Below, piece by piece: positions 11,078-22,467 of a DNA stretch of 64,000 nt. The stretch lies in the NCBI GenBank assembly GCA_963565915.1, contig OY751489.1, positions 4,092,001-4,156,000 of the forward strand, given 5' to 3'. This DNA comes from Entoloma clypeatum. Lineage: Eukaryota; Basidiomycota; Agaricomycetes; Agaricales; Entolomataceae. Position 1 is the stretch's first letter; each line of letters begins with the position of its first letter. Below the pieces are notes generated by a model, which searched no databases, was not told the DNA's origin, and was given only the letters and a program-made list of their open reading frames with translations. A program made the position numbers and the translations under genes.

Positions 11078-12075
11078 ATGTCCGCTGAGAACTCACCCCT
11101 CGCCGCTCTTCGTGCTGAAAGGGAGTGCCAGAAGAAGGTCACCGAAGAGTTGGAGAGGAAGCTGCAGGAGGCAGAGGAGCGCGCGGAGGAAGATGCAGAG
11201 CGCGCGGAGGTGAAGAGGGCGGCGAAAGAGCGGAGATGAGCAGAGAGGAAGGCAGAGAAGGCGAAGGCAAAGGAACCGGTTGCGGGTGCAGGTGCGGATG
11301 CGGATGCGGATGCGGAGGTGAAGAAGGTCCGGCTGCAGGGAGTTTTCAAGAATATGCCTGTGAGTTACAAGCAGGGGAAGGAGGATTGCACCTCCTGCTT
11401 GAAAGCGGGGGACTTGTGTTTTTGGCCATCAGAGTGAGTTTTTCCTATTTCTTTATATGCTTCGTTATTAACTTGTTCTTTAGGAATGACAATGCTTCGT
11501 CGTGCTGGCGGCGCCAGCGTTTAAAACAAAGCTGCAGAACGGGAGCGGAAGCGGAGTCGGAGGTGAAGCGGAGGATGACCAAGGCGGTGAGGGTCAGAAA
11601 GGCTAAGGTGGCAGGTGGTGCGACGAAGAACGCGAAGGCGGGATCGTCCAAGGGAGAGGGGACCGCGGAGGGATCGCAGATAGCCGCAGCGTCGGAGGAG
11701 CCGGAGTTCATGCCGGAGGGGTTTGGTCCACCGGAGGTGGTCATAGGCACGGAGGTGGTGAGAGGACTTAGGAGCATGATAAGGGAGATGCGGCTGATAA
11801 AGGCGGAGTTGAAGGAACTGCGGGAGATCAAGGAGCTTTTGATGGTTATCGCGTGGAGGGAGGATTCGGAGGCTTCGGAGGAGGGATCTGACGAGGACGA
11901 GGATGCGGAGGAGTATGATAGGGTATTGGAGGAGTTGGCAAAGGAGGTAGAAGAAGAAGAAGAAAAAGAAGAAGAAACGAAGAAGCAGAAGCGGATGGAG
12001 GAAGCGGAAGAGGAGTCCGGATCGGAGTGGAACGAGGAGACGGAGGGGGTATCTAACAAAAAACAGCGAAAGTAG
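11078..12075 (+). pseudogene. Antisense, spliced cysteine-rich coiled-coil ORF in gypsy D
   Basis: The ATG at 11078 opens MSAENSPLAALRAERECQ and a charged coiled coil. A 50-bp intron (11434-11483, GTGAGT..TTTAG) joins exon 1 to exon 2, which ends at 12075. Across the junction the protein reads CTSCLKAGDLCFWPSEND then ASSCWRRQRLKQSC, a C-x2-C-x6-C cluster followed by two more cysteines, like zinc-cluster proteins repeated in basidiomycete genomes. A leucine-rich coiled coil and a long Glu/Lys-rich tail (nuclear-type KKQKR) follow. A TGA at 11237-11239 breaks exon 1, probably from CGA. The gene lies between the D 3' LTR and pol, on the opposite strand, tail-to-tail with pol (45 bp apart). Function unknown; DNA or nucleic-acid binding is a guess. 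Confidence 0.6.
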
Positions 12076-12119
12076 TTTTTTGTTAGTATAAAATTTTAAT
12101 AGATTTTCTTTTCTTTTTG

Positions 12120-15100
12120 TTACAAGCGCGATAAGGGGCCTGGCTTGGTTGGTTGAGCGGAGTGGAAGTCCGCTACCGTATCCGCTGCGTGTTCAAGCTC
12201 GGATGCGGGTAACCAAGAAAACTCTTCACTGGTGTCTTCATAACCTAACCAGCGGACGAGGTAAAGGAGTTTGCAGCGTTGTCTTTTATCGATCTTTGAG
12301 TCGATGATTTCCGCAATTTCATATTCGGTTTCTCCGTCCATCTCGAGCGGAGGCAGAGGAGATTGTATCCGATTTGGAATCTCGTTAGGAGTTGCTGGTT
12401 TGAGCATGGATATGTGGAAGACGGGGTGTATAGCACGCATAGTGTCGGGTAGACATAGTGTAAAGGAGTGCGTGCCGGTTTGGGCTATGATTTCAAATGG
12501 GCCAGCATATTTGTCGGATAACTTTTGGGTGGGTCGTGTGGTGCGGAAGAACTTGGCTTTAACAAAGACTTCTTGTCCGACGCGGAATGGAGGAGGCGGA
12601 GAACGTCGGACATCCGCAGGGCCTTGATAACGTTGTTGTGCCTCTGCGACAGCAGTCTTTAGTTCTTGATGTAATTCATCTAAGTCGATGATGTATTGTC
12701 GAGCTTTATCGGATGCTAGATCACGTTCCGGATGGAGTGTAATGTCGGGATGATAACCTTTGTTGGCGAAGAATGGTGATACACCTGTACTGGCACTCGG
12801 AGTGTTGTTGTAAGCAAACTCCGCAAGCGGAAGCAAAGCGGACCAGTTGTCTTGCTGGTAGTTGCAGAAAATGCGGAGGTATTGTTCGAGTGTCTGGTTG
12901 GTGCGTTCGGTTTGACCATTGCCTTCAGGGTGATATCCAGAAGTGAAGTGAAGTCTCATGTCGAGGGCTTTTGCAAGAGAGCGGAAAAAGCGGGAGACGA
13001 ATTCAGGTCCGCGATCGGATGTGACATTTTGCGGAACTCCGTGCTTGGAAAAGAGGTGAAGCACGAAAAGGTTTGCTAGGTCTTCGGATGTGCAATTAAT
13101 GGTGGTAGGGATGAAGATGCCTTGTTTAGTGAGGCGGTCTACAATGACCAGAATCGCATTGGAGCCAGCGGATGTCAGAAGGGGTTCAATGAAATCCATG
13201 GAAATAGAATGCCAGGGACGTTCAGGAATAGGGAGTTGTTTAAGCAGACCGTAGGGTTTATGATGTTGGGGTTTGGCGCGCATACAAGTGGTACATGACT
13301 TGCAATACTTTTTGACGAAGTCGCGCATTCCAGGCCAAGTGTATTCTCGTTGAATAAGACTAATAGTCTTATTTTGACCAGGGTGTCCAGCGAGGATATG
13401 GTCGTGCTTATTGCGGAGGATGCGGAGACGGAGGTCGGATGAGTCGGGAACGTAGATACGTCCATTGTGGAGTAGATAACCTGATTCACGATCCAGCGTG
13501 GATTAGGATTGTCGAGGAAAGAGGTGTAAATGGGATCGGTCGGAAGAGCGGAGAGGATGTCGGAGCGGAGCTGATCCATATCCATGATGATTGTGGCACG
13601 GAGGACGGGCGTATATAACTCTGTCGCGCGAAGTGAAGTGGTGAGCTGTTCTTGTGTGAAGATGGGTTTGAAGTTGCTTGGGTTGACGGACGAATAGTCG
13701 CTATTTCCCTCTTTAGGGTAGACGTCCCATCGTCTACTTAAAAGATCGGGCTTCGTACCTAAACGGCCAGGGCGGAAGCGGATGATGAGATTGAACTGGC
13801 AGAGGTATTCGGACCAACGAGCTTGTCAACGTGATAAAATCTTGGTAGTAGAAAAGTACTCAAGATTTTTGTGGTCCATTACGACATCGATTGGAGCAGT
13901 GGAGCCTTCAAGGTAGTGATGCCAAACCTTGAATGCATTGTGGATCGCTAATAGTTCTTTGTCGTGGGTGTCATAGTTTAACTCAGGAGGTGTAAAGGTG
14001 CGGGAGTGGAAAGCGACTGGATGGATTTCGTCGGAGGTGCGGATGGAGAGGATCGCACCCAAAGCGTAGTTGGAGGCATCGGTTTCGACGATAATAGGGC
14101 TGTCGGGAATCCAATGCGTAAGAACAGGTGCCATGGTAAAGGCTTTCTTCAAAGTTTTGAAAGATTCGCGAGCGGAGTCGGAGAAATGCCATTGTGTGTT
14201 TTTGCGGGTGAGTTGAGTGAGCGGAACGGTGATTTGGGAGTAGTAAGGAATGAATCATTGATAAAAATTGGCAAAACCTAAGAAAGACTGAATGTCTTTG
14301 ACCTTCCTTGGTTCAGGCCAATCTTGGATAATTTTGACTTTCTTATCCGACATGCGGAGGCCTGTCGGAGAGAGGATAAAGCCAAGGTATTCAACAGTAT
14401 CCGTAGAAAACTCGCATTTGTCTGCACGTGCGTATAAGCCGTGTTGTCAGAGACGTCGGAGGACTTCGCAGACATGCTTCCAATGCTCGGAGGGAGAGTC
14501 GGAGTAGATGAGGATGTCATCGAGATATATGGTAACATACTTATTGAGCAGGTCGTGGAAGATGTCGTTCATGAAGCGTTGGAAAACGGCTGGGGAGTTG
14601 GTGAGTCCAAATGGCATGACAAGCCATTCAAAAGACCCGTAGCACGTGCAGAAGGCGGTTTTCCATTCATCTCCTTCCGCTATGCGGACGAGGTGATAGG
14701 CGTGTCGGAGGTCAAGAGCCGTATAAACACTGGCTTTTCCAGCGGTCTGGAGAAGGTCGGATATGAGCGGAAGCGGATATCGGTCCTTCTTTGAGATTTT
14801 GTTAAGACCACGGAAATCGACGCAAAGACGAAGGGAGCCATCCTTTTTATGAACAAAAAGGATGGGAGTACCGTGCAGAGAGGAAGAGGGTCGGATGAAT
14901 CCAATGGTGAGGTGTTCGTCAATGAATTCACGGAGGGCATTGAGTTCGGTTTGTGAAAGGGAGTAGATCGGACCGAACGGAGGAGCGGAACCCTCTTCAA
15001 GTTCAATCTTGAGGTCGTAGGGACAGTGTGGTGGAAGAGTGTCTGCTTGTCCTTTACTGAAGACATCAGCATAGTCGTGGTATTCTTCGGGTACGTTTGT

Positions 15101-15784
15101 CAAGTCGGGGGTGTCGGAAGCGGATGCGGAGTGAGCGGAAACGGAGGGAGTCGAAAGGTGAAGTCGAAAGGATTGTGTACCAGGCAATTTGCATGCCCTC
15201 ATAAATGCGGCTGCATTAATGAGTGAAATCTGCGGAGCGGACTGCGGAGGTACGATCGGAGGTTCCGGAGGAGGAAGCGTAGCTGTCCTACCTTGGGAGG
15301 AGGTCGACGTCGATGTTGGAAACGGCTCTTTTTGCATCTGTGGACGGAAAGTGATACTGCCCAATACCCAGTCAATCATAGGATTGTGGCGGGTGAGCCA
15401 GTTGTATCCAAGAACCACGGAAGAAGCGGAGTCGAGCGGAGTAACATAAAAATCCTGTTCGAAAGATTCACCTGAAGGAAAACATATAGGTATTGTTACA
15501 ACTTGAGTGATAAACGCGTTAGAAGAACCATCAAAAAGTTTTAGTTCTAAAGGCGGAATAGCGGAGGTCGGAAGATTATAAGCAGAGGAAAAGTTAATGT
15601 CAATAAAACAGTGGGTAGATCCTGAATCAATAAGTGCTGGGACAGAATCTGAAGAGAAAAAAGAAGATGAGATATTGATACGTAAAGAGTTCGGATCGGA
15701 AAGAGCGGATGCGTTAAGTCGGATGGGAGCGGAGGCACAGAGAGAGTCAACGCAGTCCTCAGACCGTGCTTCATGAGGACCACT
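12120..15784 (-). pseudogene. Gypsy D pol, decayed
   Basis: Minus strand, read from 15784 down. It begins with a protease (ALIDSGSTHCFID, about 15630), then RT (YTALDLRHAYHLVRI, TIYLDDILIYSD), RNase H (ETDASNYALGAIL, MDHKNLEYFSTT), integrase (HHCC region, MDFIEPLL, TSDRGPEFV, GNGQTERTNQ), and a chromodomain ending at 12120 (LLYLVRWLGYEDTSEEFSWL). It is broken by TGA stops near 14444, 14253 and 13826, each where relatives have arginine, and by a one-base frameshift near 13500. It is a different family from B: protease DSGST and an RT closer to the Ty3 type with FTCTCYGSFEWLVMPFGLTN. The gag stop lies 3 bp upstream, with pol in the -1 frame. Confidence 0.85.
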
Positions 15785-15786
15785 GC

Positions 15787-15955
15787 CTATTTTTTTGACT
15801 CGATCTCCTTACCTTTTTCCTTGGCTTGAGTGCCAACTTGGGCGGCTTTCCCTTTAGCCTTGGAAGCGGAGGAGGTGGACTTGGGACAGTCCTTGACAGC
15901 GTGTCCGACACTACCGCAAAATAAGCAAAGGTTATTATCGAAGCGACGTTTGTGT
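15787..15955 (-). pseudogene. Gypsy D gag C-terminal fragment
   Basis: Minus strand. It keeps HKRRFDNN, one CCHC knuckle (CLFCGSVGHAVKDC) and a Lys/Ala-rich tail ending ESKK before a TAG at 15787. Upstream gag and the 5' LTR are missing because the sequence changes abruptly into the middle of a copia polyprotein at about 15956. Confidence 0.8.
15790..15796 (-). promoter_or_regulatory. Canonical -1 frameshift site A AAA AAA, gypsy D gag-pol
   Basis: In the gag frame the codons are TCA AAA AAA TAG. Slipping one base back on the A_AAA_AAA heptamer bypasses the adjacent stop and enters the pol frame, which continues into the protease. Confidence 0.75.
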
Positions 15956-15957
15956 TC

Positions 15958-17780
15958 AATGACAGTCATAACGAAACACCTCGCGACCCTGTTTCTACTG
16001 GACAGGATCACCCTGAATCAGACGATGATTCGCCGCATAGCGAGCCCGATGACGAGCCACGAGTACCCACTCTGGAGCCCGAACAAGTACCAGATCGACC
16101 GATCAGGGAACGACGAGTTCGGAGAATGCCAGGTAGCATCTATGGGGAAGACACCCCTGCTTCTGATCTTGAAAAAATGGATCGAAGACGTAGATTAGGT
16201 GGTCAAACAGCATGGATGAATGATCTCCTGATGGAGGCAATCTCTATCCAAGTGGGCATCATCGAAATGTCACACAAAGATATATACCCTCTTCCAAACA
16301 AAGAAGATTGGTATGTGGCAGAACAAAAAGAGCTAGACATGCTCAAAAGCCGCGGGGTGATCACAGAGTTAGTACCCCTACCTGCAGGGAGGAAGGCTCT
16401 AAGGAACAAATGGGTTTACAATGAAAAATCCGACGGGCGCCTGAAAGCGTGCCTTGTTGCAAAAGGCTTCTCACAGGTAGAAGGGATCAATTTCAATCAG
16501 ATCTTCTCACCAGTAGTGAGGTACGAGACTGTCCAGTTAATTCTGGCATTGACAGCCCTTGAGGGGTGGTTCATGACATTTTTGGACGTCTCATCAGCCT
16601 TCCTCTATGGAAGACTCCATGAGGTAATTTACATGCGACAGCCTGAGGGTTACATAGTAAAAGGGAAAGAACACTTCATGTACCGACTATACAAAGCCCT
16701 ATATGGACTTAAGCAGGCCGCATTAGCCTGGTGGAGGGAACTCGATTCCTCCATGAAAAAGCTCGGTTTTGTCCGGCTTCACTCCGATGCGGGAGTTTTC
16801 ATTCACACAAGTACCAAAGAGGAAACTGTAATCACCATCATTTATGTTGATGACTCTGCTTTTCTTGGCACAAACCGGGAATACACGCTAGAAAAAAAGA
16901 AGGCCTTCATGACAACATGGGAATGTAGGGACCTAGGCCACCTAGTGCCTGACGGGGAACCAAAGGAATTTCTCTCAATCCAAATAAGGCAATGTGGAAA
17001 GAGGATCTTCATTGATCAAGTACCTTACCTTGAGAAAATTCTCACACGTATGGGGATGAGCGAATCCAATGCCACCCATACCCCACTCCCAACAGGCTAC
17101 AAACCCATGAAGTCTGAAGATGAACCCAATGTGGAACTCAGATCCAAGTACCAATCCGTCATCGGATCACTATTGTACTTAATGATCGGGACGAGACCCG
17201 ACATTTGTTTCGCCGTGATCAAAATGTCCCAATTCTCCGCAAACCCTACCAAATGCCATTTAGAAGTGGCTAGGGATATTTGCAGGTATTTGAGGGCGAC
17301 AAAAGATTATGCGATCATGTACGATGGCGATTCTGGGAAAGGGATCCACGCATTTACAGACTCTGATTGGGCATCAGATGAAAACACCAGGAAATCCACT
17401 ACTGGTTACTTCATATCACTGGCATCTGGAGCAGTAACATGGGTTTCGTCAGCGCAGAAAACCATTGCCCTCTCTTCCACGGAAGCAGAATAGTGACATG
17501 GCTTAGAAGCATGCTTGCCGAACTTGGGATGCAGATCGGATCAGTCCCGATCTATGGAGATAACAATGGCTCCATCTTTATCGCATCCAACCCTGTAACT
17601 GAAAAGCGATCCAAGCACATCGATGTGCGATTTCACTTCGTCAGAGAAAAAGTATCCGAAGGCATTATTACGGTCGAATTCATTGAAGGAGTGAATAACC
17701 CTGCAGACCTTTTAACTAAGAATCTGGGGAAAATCCTCTTTAGCAAGTTTATCCCGTACTTCGGATTACTTAAAAACTAG
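15958..17780 (+). pseudogene. Co-A copy 2 polyprotein, 5' truncated and deleted
   Basis: Closely matches copy 1 from the integrase-RT linker onward: TAWMNDLLMEAIS, RT with YVDD (IIYVDDSAFL), and RNase H. Integrase, protease and gag are absent, as the sequence starts abruptly at about 15958. At 17491 a deletion of about 31 bp removes the segment after SSTEAE and causes a stop; the frame resumes as VTWLRSMLAELG and runs to 17780 (LLTKNLGKI). Not functional. Confidence 0.9.
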
Positions 17781-17848
17781 ACGAAGAAAGAGTACCTATA
17801 TGGGAAAAAGTAAGATGTATTTAGAAGTATGTACTAAATATGGGGGGG

Positions 17849-18138
17849 TGTTGAAACTTTTCCATCACGTAGATTAGATTAGATTAGATTACATCACGTG
17901 ACCTTTACACATCTTCGATTACATACTTGTTTGGTTGGTACAAACAGTAGTATGGTATATAAGACCAGGAAACTGTCAATATCAATAAGTTGTCTCTTGA
18001 CTCTTAACCAGCTCCATCGCTCTCACCAGCCCCACCCTTCTCAACCAAGTAAGTGACTAGAACGGTAGAGTAGAGTACTTCCACTGTAGCTGTGTTGCTC
18101 AGTACATCTGTGGCTAGCGCCCAGGTGGAACTTCAACA
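17849..18138 (+). repeat. Co-A copy 2 3' LTR (290 bp)
   Basis: Starts TGTTGAA, ends TTCAACA, preceded by a G-run. Related to 2850-3159 over its whole length, minus about 20 bp in the CTCACCAGCC-type repeat region. The next five bases (ACTCT) would be the target duplication, but the partner end is lost. Confidence 0.88.
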
Positions 18139-18143
18139 ACTCT

Positions 18144-21100
18144 GAAAGTCGTCCGACCCCGACTCCAAAAATGGGAATGACGACTTCTGAAAAAATACAT
18201 CCTGGCCTCTGACGGCTCCGACAACGCTGTTGAACTAGATGTTGTTCTGGAGACAACGGACACCAAGGATACCCTTTCACAAAAGGCTCTTCTCAATAGC
18301 AGAGTGACGGGCTCCTTCATTGACCGCTCCCTGGTAGAGAAACATCGACTCAGTACCCGAAGGCTACAACGTGCAATCCCTTTCTACAATGTCGACGCTA
18401 CTCCAAACGACGCCGGAGCAATATCGGAGGTCCTGGACATTATACTCCGATATCAGGATCACACAGAGCGGACCCAGCTCGCTGTAACTGGACTGGGAAA
18501 GCAGGATATTGTACTTGGATTCACATGGCTCAAGGAGCACAATCCCGAGGTAGATTGGACCTCCAGGGAGGTGAGAATGAGTCGCTGTCCCACTCGCTGT
18601 CGGACTTGCCATCAGGAGGCCATTCAGGAGCGGAAGGTCCGCAAATTCGAGCAGGCACACATCCGCACTTGTCGGATGGGTCTGACGCCAGATGCTGGAT
18701 TAGCGGAGGAAGCCCCGTGAGGCCCTTGGGTGGAAGACATAAGTGAGGACGAAGAACAATCATTGGATGAGCTGTTGGAAGACGATGCAGAGGAGGAAGA
18801 CGAGTTCGAAGAGGGAGTTCGCCTCTTCATCGGAGCCCTACCTCCGACATCGGAATTCATCCAAGCATTGTCAACTACTTCACAACACCTATCAGAGGCA
18901 TTCCTCCAAAATCAGAAACCCAAGTCTTTTTGCGATTCTGTACCTAATCACTTACATGATTTTGAAGATGTATTTTCCAAGACCTCCTTCGACAATCTGC
19001 CAGAGGAACGCATATGGGACCATGCCATTGAGCTGATCCCCGATGCAACTCCAATGGGTTGCAAGGTGTATCCGCTCGCTCCAAAGGAACAGAAGGAACT
19101 CAATGCATTCTTGGAAGAAAATCTGGCCACTGGTCGGATCCGACCTTCAAAATCTCCGATGGCCTCTCCGGTCTTTTTCATCAAGAAGAAGGACGGTTCC
19201 CTCCAACTCGTTCAGGATTATTTATCGCTCAATTCCAAGACTATCAAAAACAAGTACCCTCTTCCGCTCATCTCCGAACTAGTCAACAAACTCCAGAATG
19301 CTCAATACTTCACCAAGCTCAATATCCAATGGGGCTACAATAATGTCTGAATCAAGCCTGGAGATGAATGGAAAGCGGCCTTTCAGACAAATCGGGAACT
19401 CTTCGAACCCCTTGTAATGTTCTTCGGACTCACTAATAGTCCTTCAACCTTTCAGACTATGATGAACGATATCCTACAAGATCTTATTACTGAAGGTGGC
19501 ATATGTGTTTATCTTGATGATATTCTCATCTTTACGTCGGACCTGTCAGAGCATCGGAGGATCACATGCATAGTATTAGAGCGGCTCCGACAACATGGAT
19601 TGTATCTCAAACCGGAGAAGTGTGAATTCGAACAGACACAGATCGAATACCTTGGCCTTATTATTGAGAAAGGACGTGTGGAAATGGACCCCATCAAGGT
19701 AGCCGGAGTGTTGGAGTGGCCAACTCCAACTAACGTGCGGGAGGTGCAGTCCTTCCTTGGATTCACTAACTTCTATCGTCGTTTCATCCAAGGGTTCTCC
19801 GACATCGCACGTCCTCTGTTCCGACTCACAACCAAGGGCTGTGTATGGTCCTGGGGCGACAAGGAAGCGGGGGCCTTCGGAGGTCTGAAGCGGAGGATTA
19901 CCTCCGCTCCGATACTTGTCCTCCCCAACCACAGCAAGGAGTGGCGAGTCGAAGTGGATAGCTCCGACTTTGCGACTGGAGCGGTACTGTCCCAACCGTC
20001 GGAGGACAGTAAGTGGCACCCTGTCATGTTTTATTCCAAGAGCCTTAGCCCAGTGGAACACAACTACGAAATTCACGACAAGGAGATGCTGGCTGTAATC
20101 CGCGCGCTGGAGGAATGGCGACATTTCCTTGAAGGAGTGGAGAAGACGGTGGAAATTTGGACTGATCACAAAAACCTTGAATACTTCATGACTGCCCAGA
20201 AGCTCAATCGGCGACAAGCACGGTGGTCTCTATACCTAGCACATTTTGATTTCAAGATGCACCATCGACCGGGCAAGTCGATGGGGAAGTCCGATGCACT
20301 GTCGCATTGGGCGGACCATGGAGATGGCTCACGGGACAATGAGGACATAGTCCTACTCCGACCGGAGCTGTTTGCCATACGGGCCACTGGGGGAGTAGCC
20401 ACTCAAGGTGAGGAGCGCGATGTCCTCTGGAAGGTCCAACAGGGCATCCGCGATGGCCTTCTAGAGGATAGCATAGCGGAGGTCATCAAATCCCTTCCGA
20501 CGGTCGGAGCTGCATCTGTCCGCGGAGCGGAATGGCGACAGTCAGAGGGTTTACTGTACTTCCGAGATCACATTTATGTGCCCAACAACCCACAGCTCCG
20601 CCAACAAATCATCACGCAACATCATGACAATCCGGTGGTCGGACACCCAGGATGCTGGAAGACTCTAGAGTTGGTATCACGCACTTATTGGTGGCCCCAC
20701 ATGGCACATTTAATTGGTCAGTATTGCAAAACTTGTGACCCCTGCCTCCGCACCAAGGTCCGATGCTCCGCATCCTCTGGTGAACTCCATCCGCTCCCAG
20801 TCCCGTCGGAGTGATGGCAGGTAACTAGTGTTGATTTTATCACTGAACTACCAGAAGCCCATGGGTATGACGCTATCATGGTAGTAGTAGACTCAGTCGG
20901 GAAACGTGGACACTTCATTCCAATGCACTCTGCTCTCTCCACCCTTGGATCCGCGAAATCTTATGTTCAACATGTTTGGAAGCTTCACGGTCTTCCGGAG
21001 GCCATTGTCTCCGATCGCGGACCACAGTTCGTTGCCAAGTTCACACGGGAATTGTACAGGCTGTTAGGTATCAAGGTCGCTGCCTCGACAGCCTACCATC

Positions 21101-21950
21101 CACAGCCGGACGGACAGACGGAACACGTGAACCAGGGATTGGAACAATATCTCCGACTGTTTGTCAATGAGCGACAGGACGATTGGGATGAATGGCTTCC
21201 GATGGCAGAGTTTTCGTACAATAACCATGTCCACGCATCCACGCGCCAAACCCCCTTCTATGTTGACACCGGACATCATCCACGTATGGGCTTTGAGCCC
21301 CGACAAAGACCATCAGAAATCGAGGCCATAGAGGATTTCAGCAAGTGGATGAAGTCTGCATTGGAGGAAGCATGAGCAGCCTTGGGAAAGGCCAGAGACG
21401 ACATGGCGCAGTACTACAACCAGCATCGGACATCTACTCCGACCTTCCAACTGGGCGACAAGGTCTTTCTGGATTCCTCCGACCTCAAAACCACCCGACC
21501 GACCAAAAAGCTGGCTCATAGATATGTAGGCCCGTTTCTGGTTGTCCAACCTGTCAGAACACATGCGTACAAACTCAAACTCCCTCCTTCTATGTCTCGC
21601 ATTCACCCCGTATTCCACGTTGTAAAACTGTTGTTGGCTTCGGAAGACCCCTTCCAACGAGATGTCCATATCCCTCTGCCTCCGACTGCAGTTGGAGAAG
21701 AAATGGAATATGAAGTTGAAATGATCTTGGATAGTTGGCTTCAATGAGGCAAGCTGCAGTTCCTAGTCAAGTGGAAGGGGTACGGCTACGAGGAAAACTC
21801 ATGGGAGATGGAGGAGGATGTCCACACTCCGCGCCTGGTCCAGGAATTTTACCGCCGACACCTGGGAGCTCCACGTCGAATCGCTGCAACTGCCTTCGAG
21901 TCCTGTACATTTTGCCTTGCGCATCGAGACACCGCGCCTTAGAAGGGGGG
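18144..21950 (+). pseudogene. Gypsy B-related pol remnant (B2)
   Basis: Aligns with gypsy B pol from just before the protease to the chromodomain. The protease motif reads LNSRVTGSF instead of LDSGATGSF, so the catalytic aspartate and glycine are lost. RT keeps YLDD (CVYLDDILIF), and RNase H, integrase (VSDRGPQF) and chromodomain are recognisable. In-frame TGA stops at 18718, 19348, 20812, 21373 and 21745 each replace an arginine codon present in B. The 5' half (LTR, gag) is missing next to the Co-A copy 2 LTR. This is an old copy. Confidence 0.9.
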
Positions 21951-21953
21951 TAA

Positions 21954-22467
21954 TGTAAGGGCAACCATCCGATTTCCTCAATCTGACACCTCCGACACCT
22001 CCGACCCATCCTCCGACCCTCCGACCATTGTGGTACGTCTATTATTTATATTACTATACTTTACGTTTCCTTTCGTTTCCATCTATCCTTCAACACCTCC
22101 GACCTCCGACACTTCCGACCTGTCCCCTGACACTTCCGACCCATCCTCTGCATTGGAGTGCACGTTGGAGCAATGATTTATACCACCACATGCACACTTC
22201 CGATTTACATATTCCATTCCCATCCCTACTCCCGATCTTTGTCGTATTTCAACATTCCTCTCCTCATTTCCAATTCTCATCGTCTATATAGCTGTCTAGC
22301 CTGCAAGGGAATCCTCAGAACTTTCTCTTTGGATTTCCCTTGCAAGGTACGCCTCGTATTGTACTTCGTAGAGTCTAATTTAACTTTGGATTTCCCTTGC
22401 AAGTCATCCGACGTCGGAGTCGCTTCGGAGCACTTCAGAGTTGTTGGATCGTAAGGTTGCCCTTACA
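21954..22467 (+). repeat. Gypsy B2 3' LTR (514 bp)
   Basis: Ends TGTAAGGGC and GCCCTTACA as in family B. It keeps the CAGAACTTTCTCTT start region and the two TTGCAAG words, but its upstream half is longer and carries CTCCGACAC-type short repeats. Confidence 0.88.

Noticed and set aside
11445..12059. 204-codon reverse Ser-rich ORF
   Set aside because: It is the antisense of the Glu/Lys-rich coiled-coil exon; GAG/GAA codons read backwards give Ser/Phe/Leu.
11125..12075. A single 316-codon ORF running through the D antisense gene
   Set aside because: Its first half is Gly/Arg/Cys-rich shadow sequence (GCGCRCGCGCGCG). The adjacent frame starting at 11078 plus a 50-bp intron gives a coherent protein.
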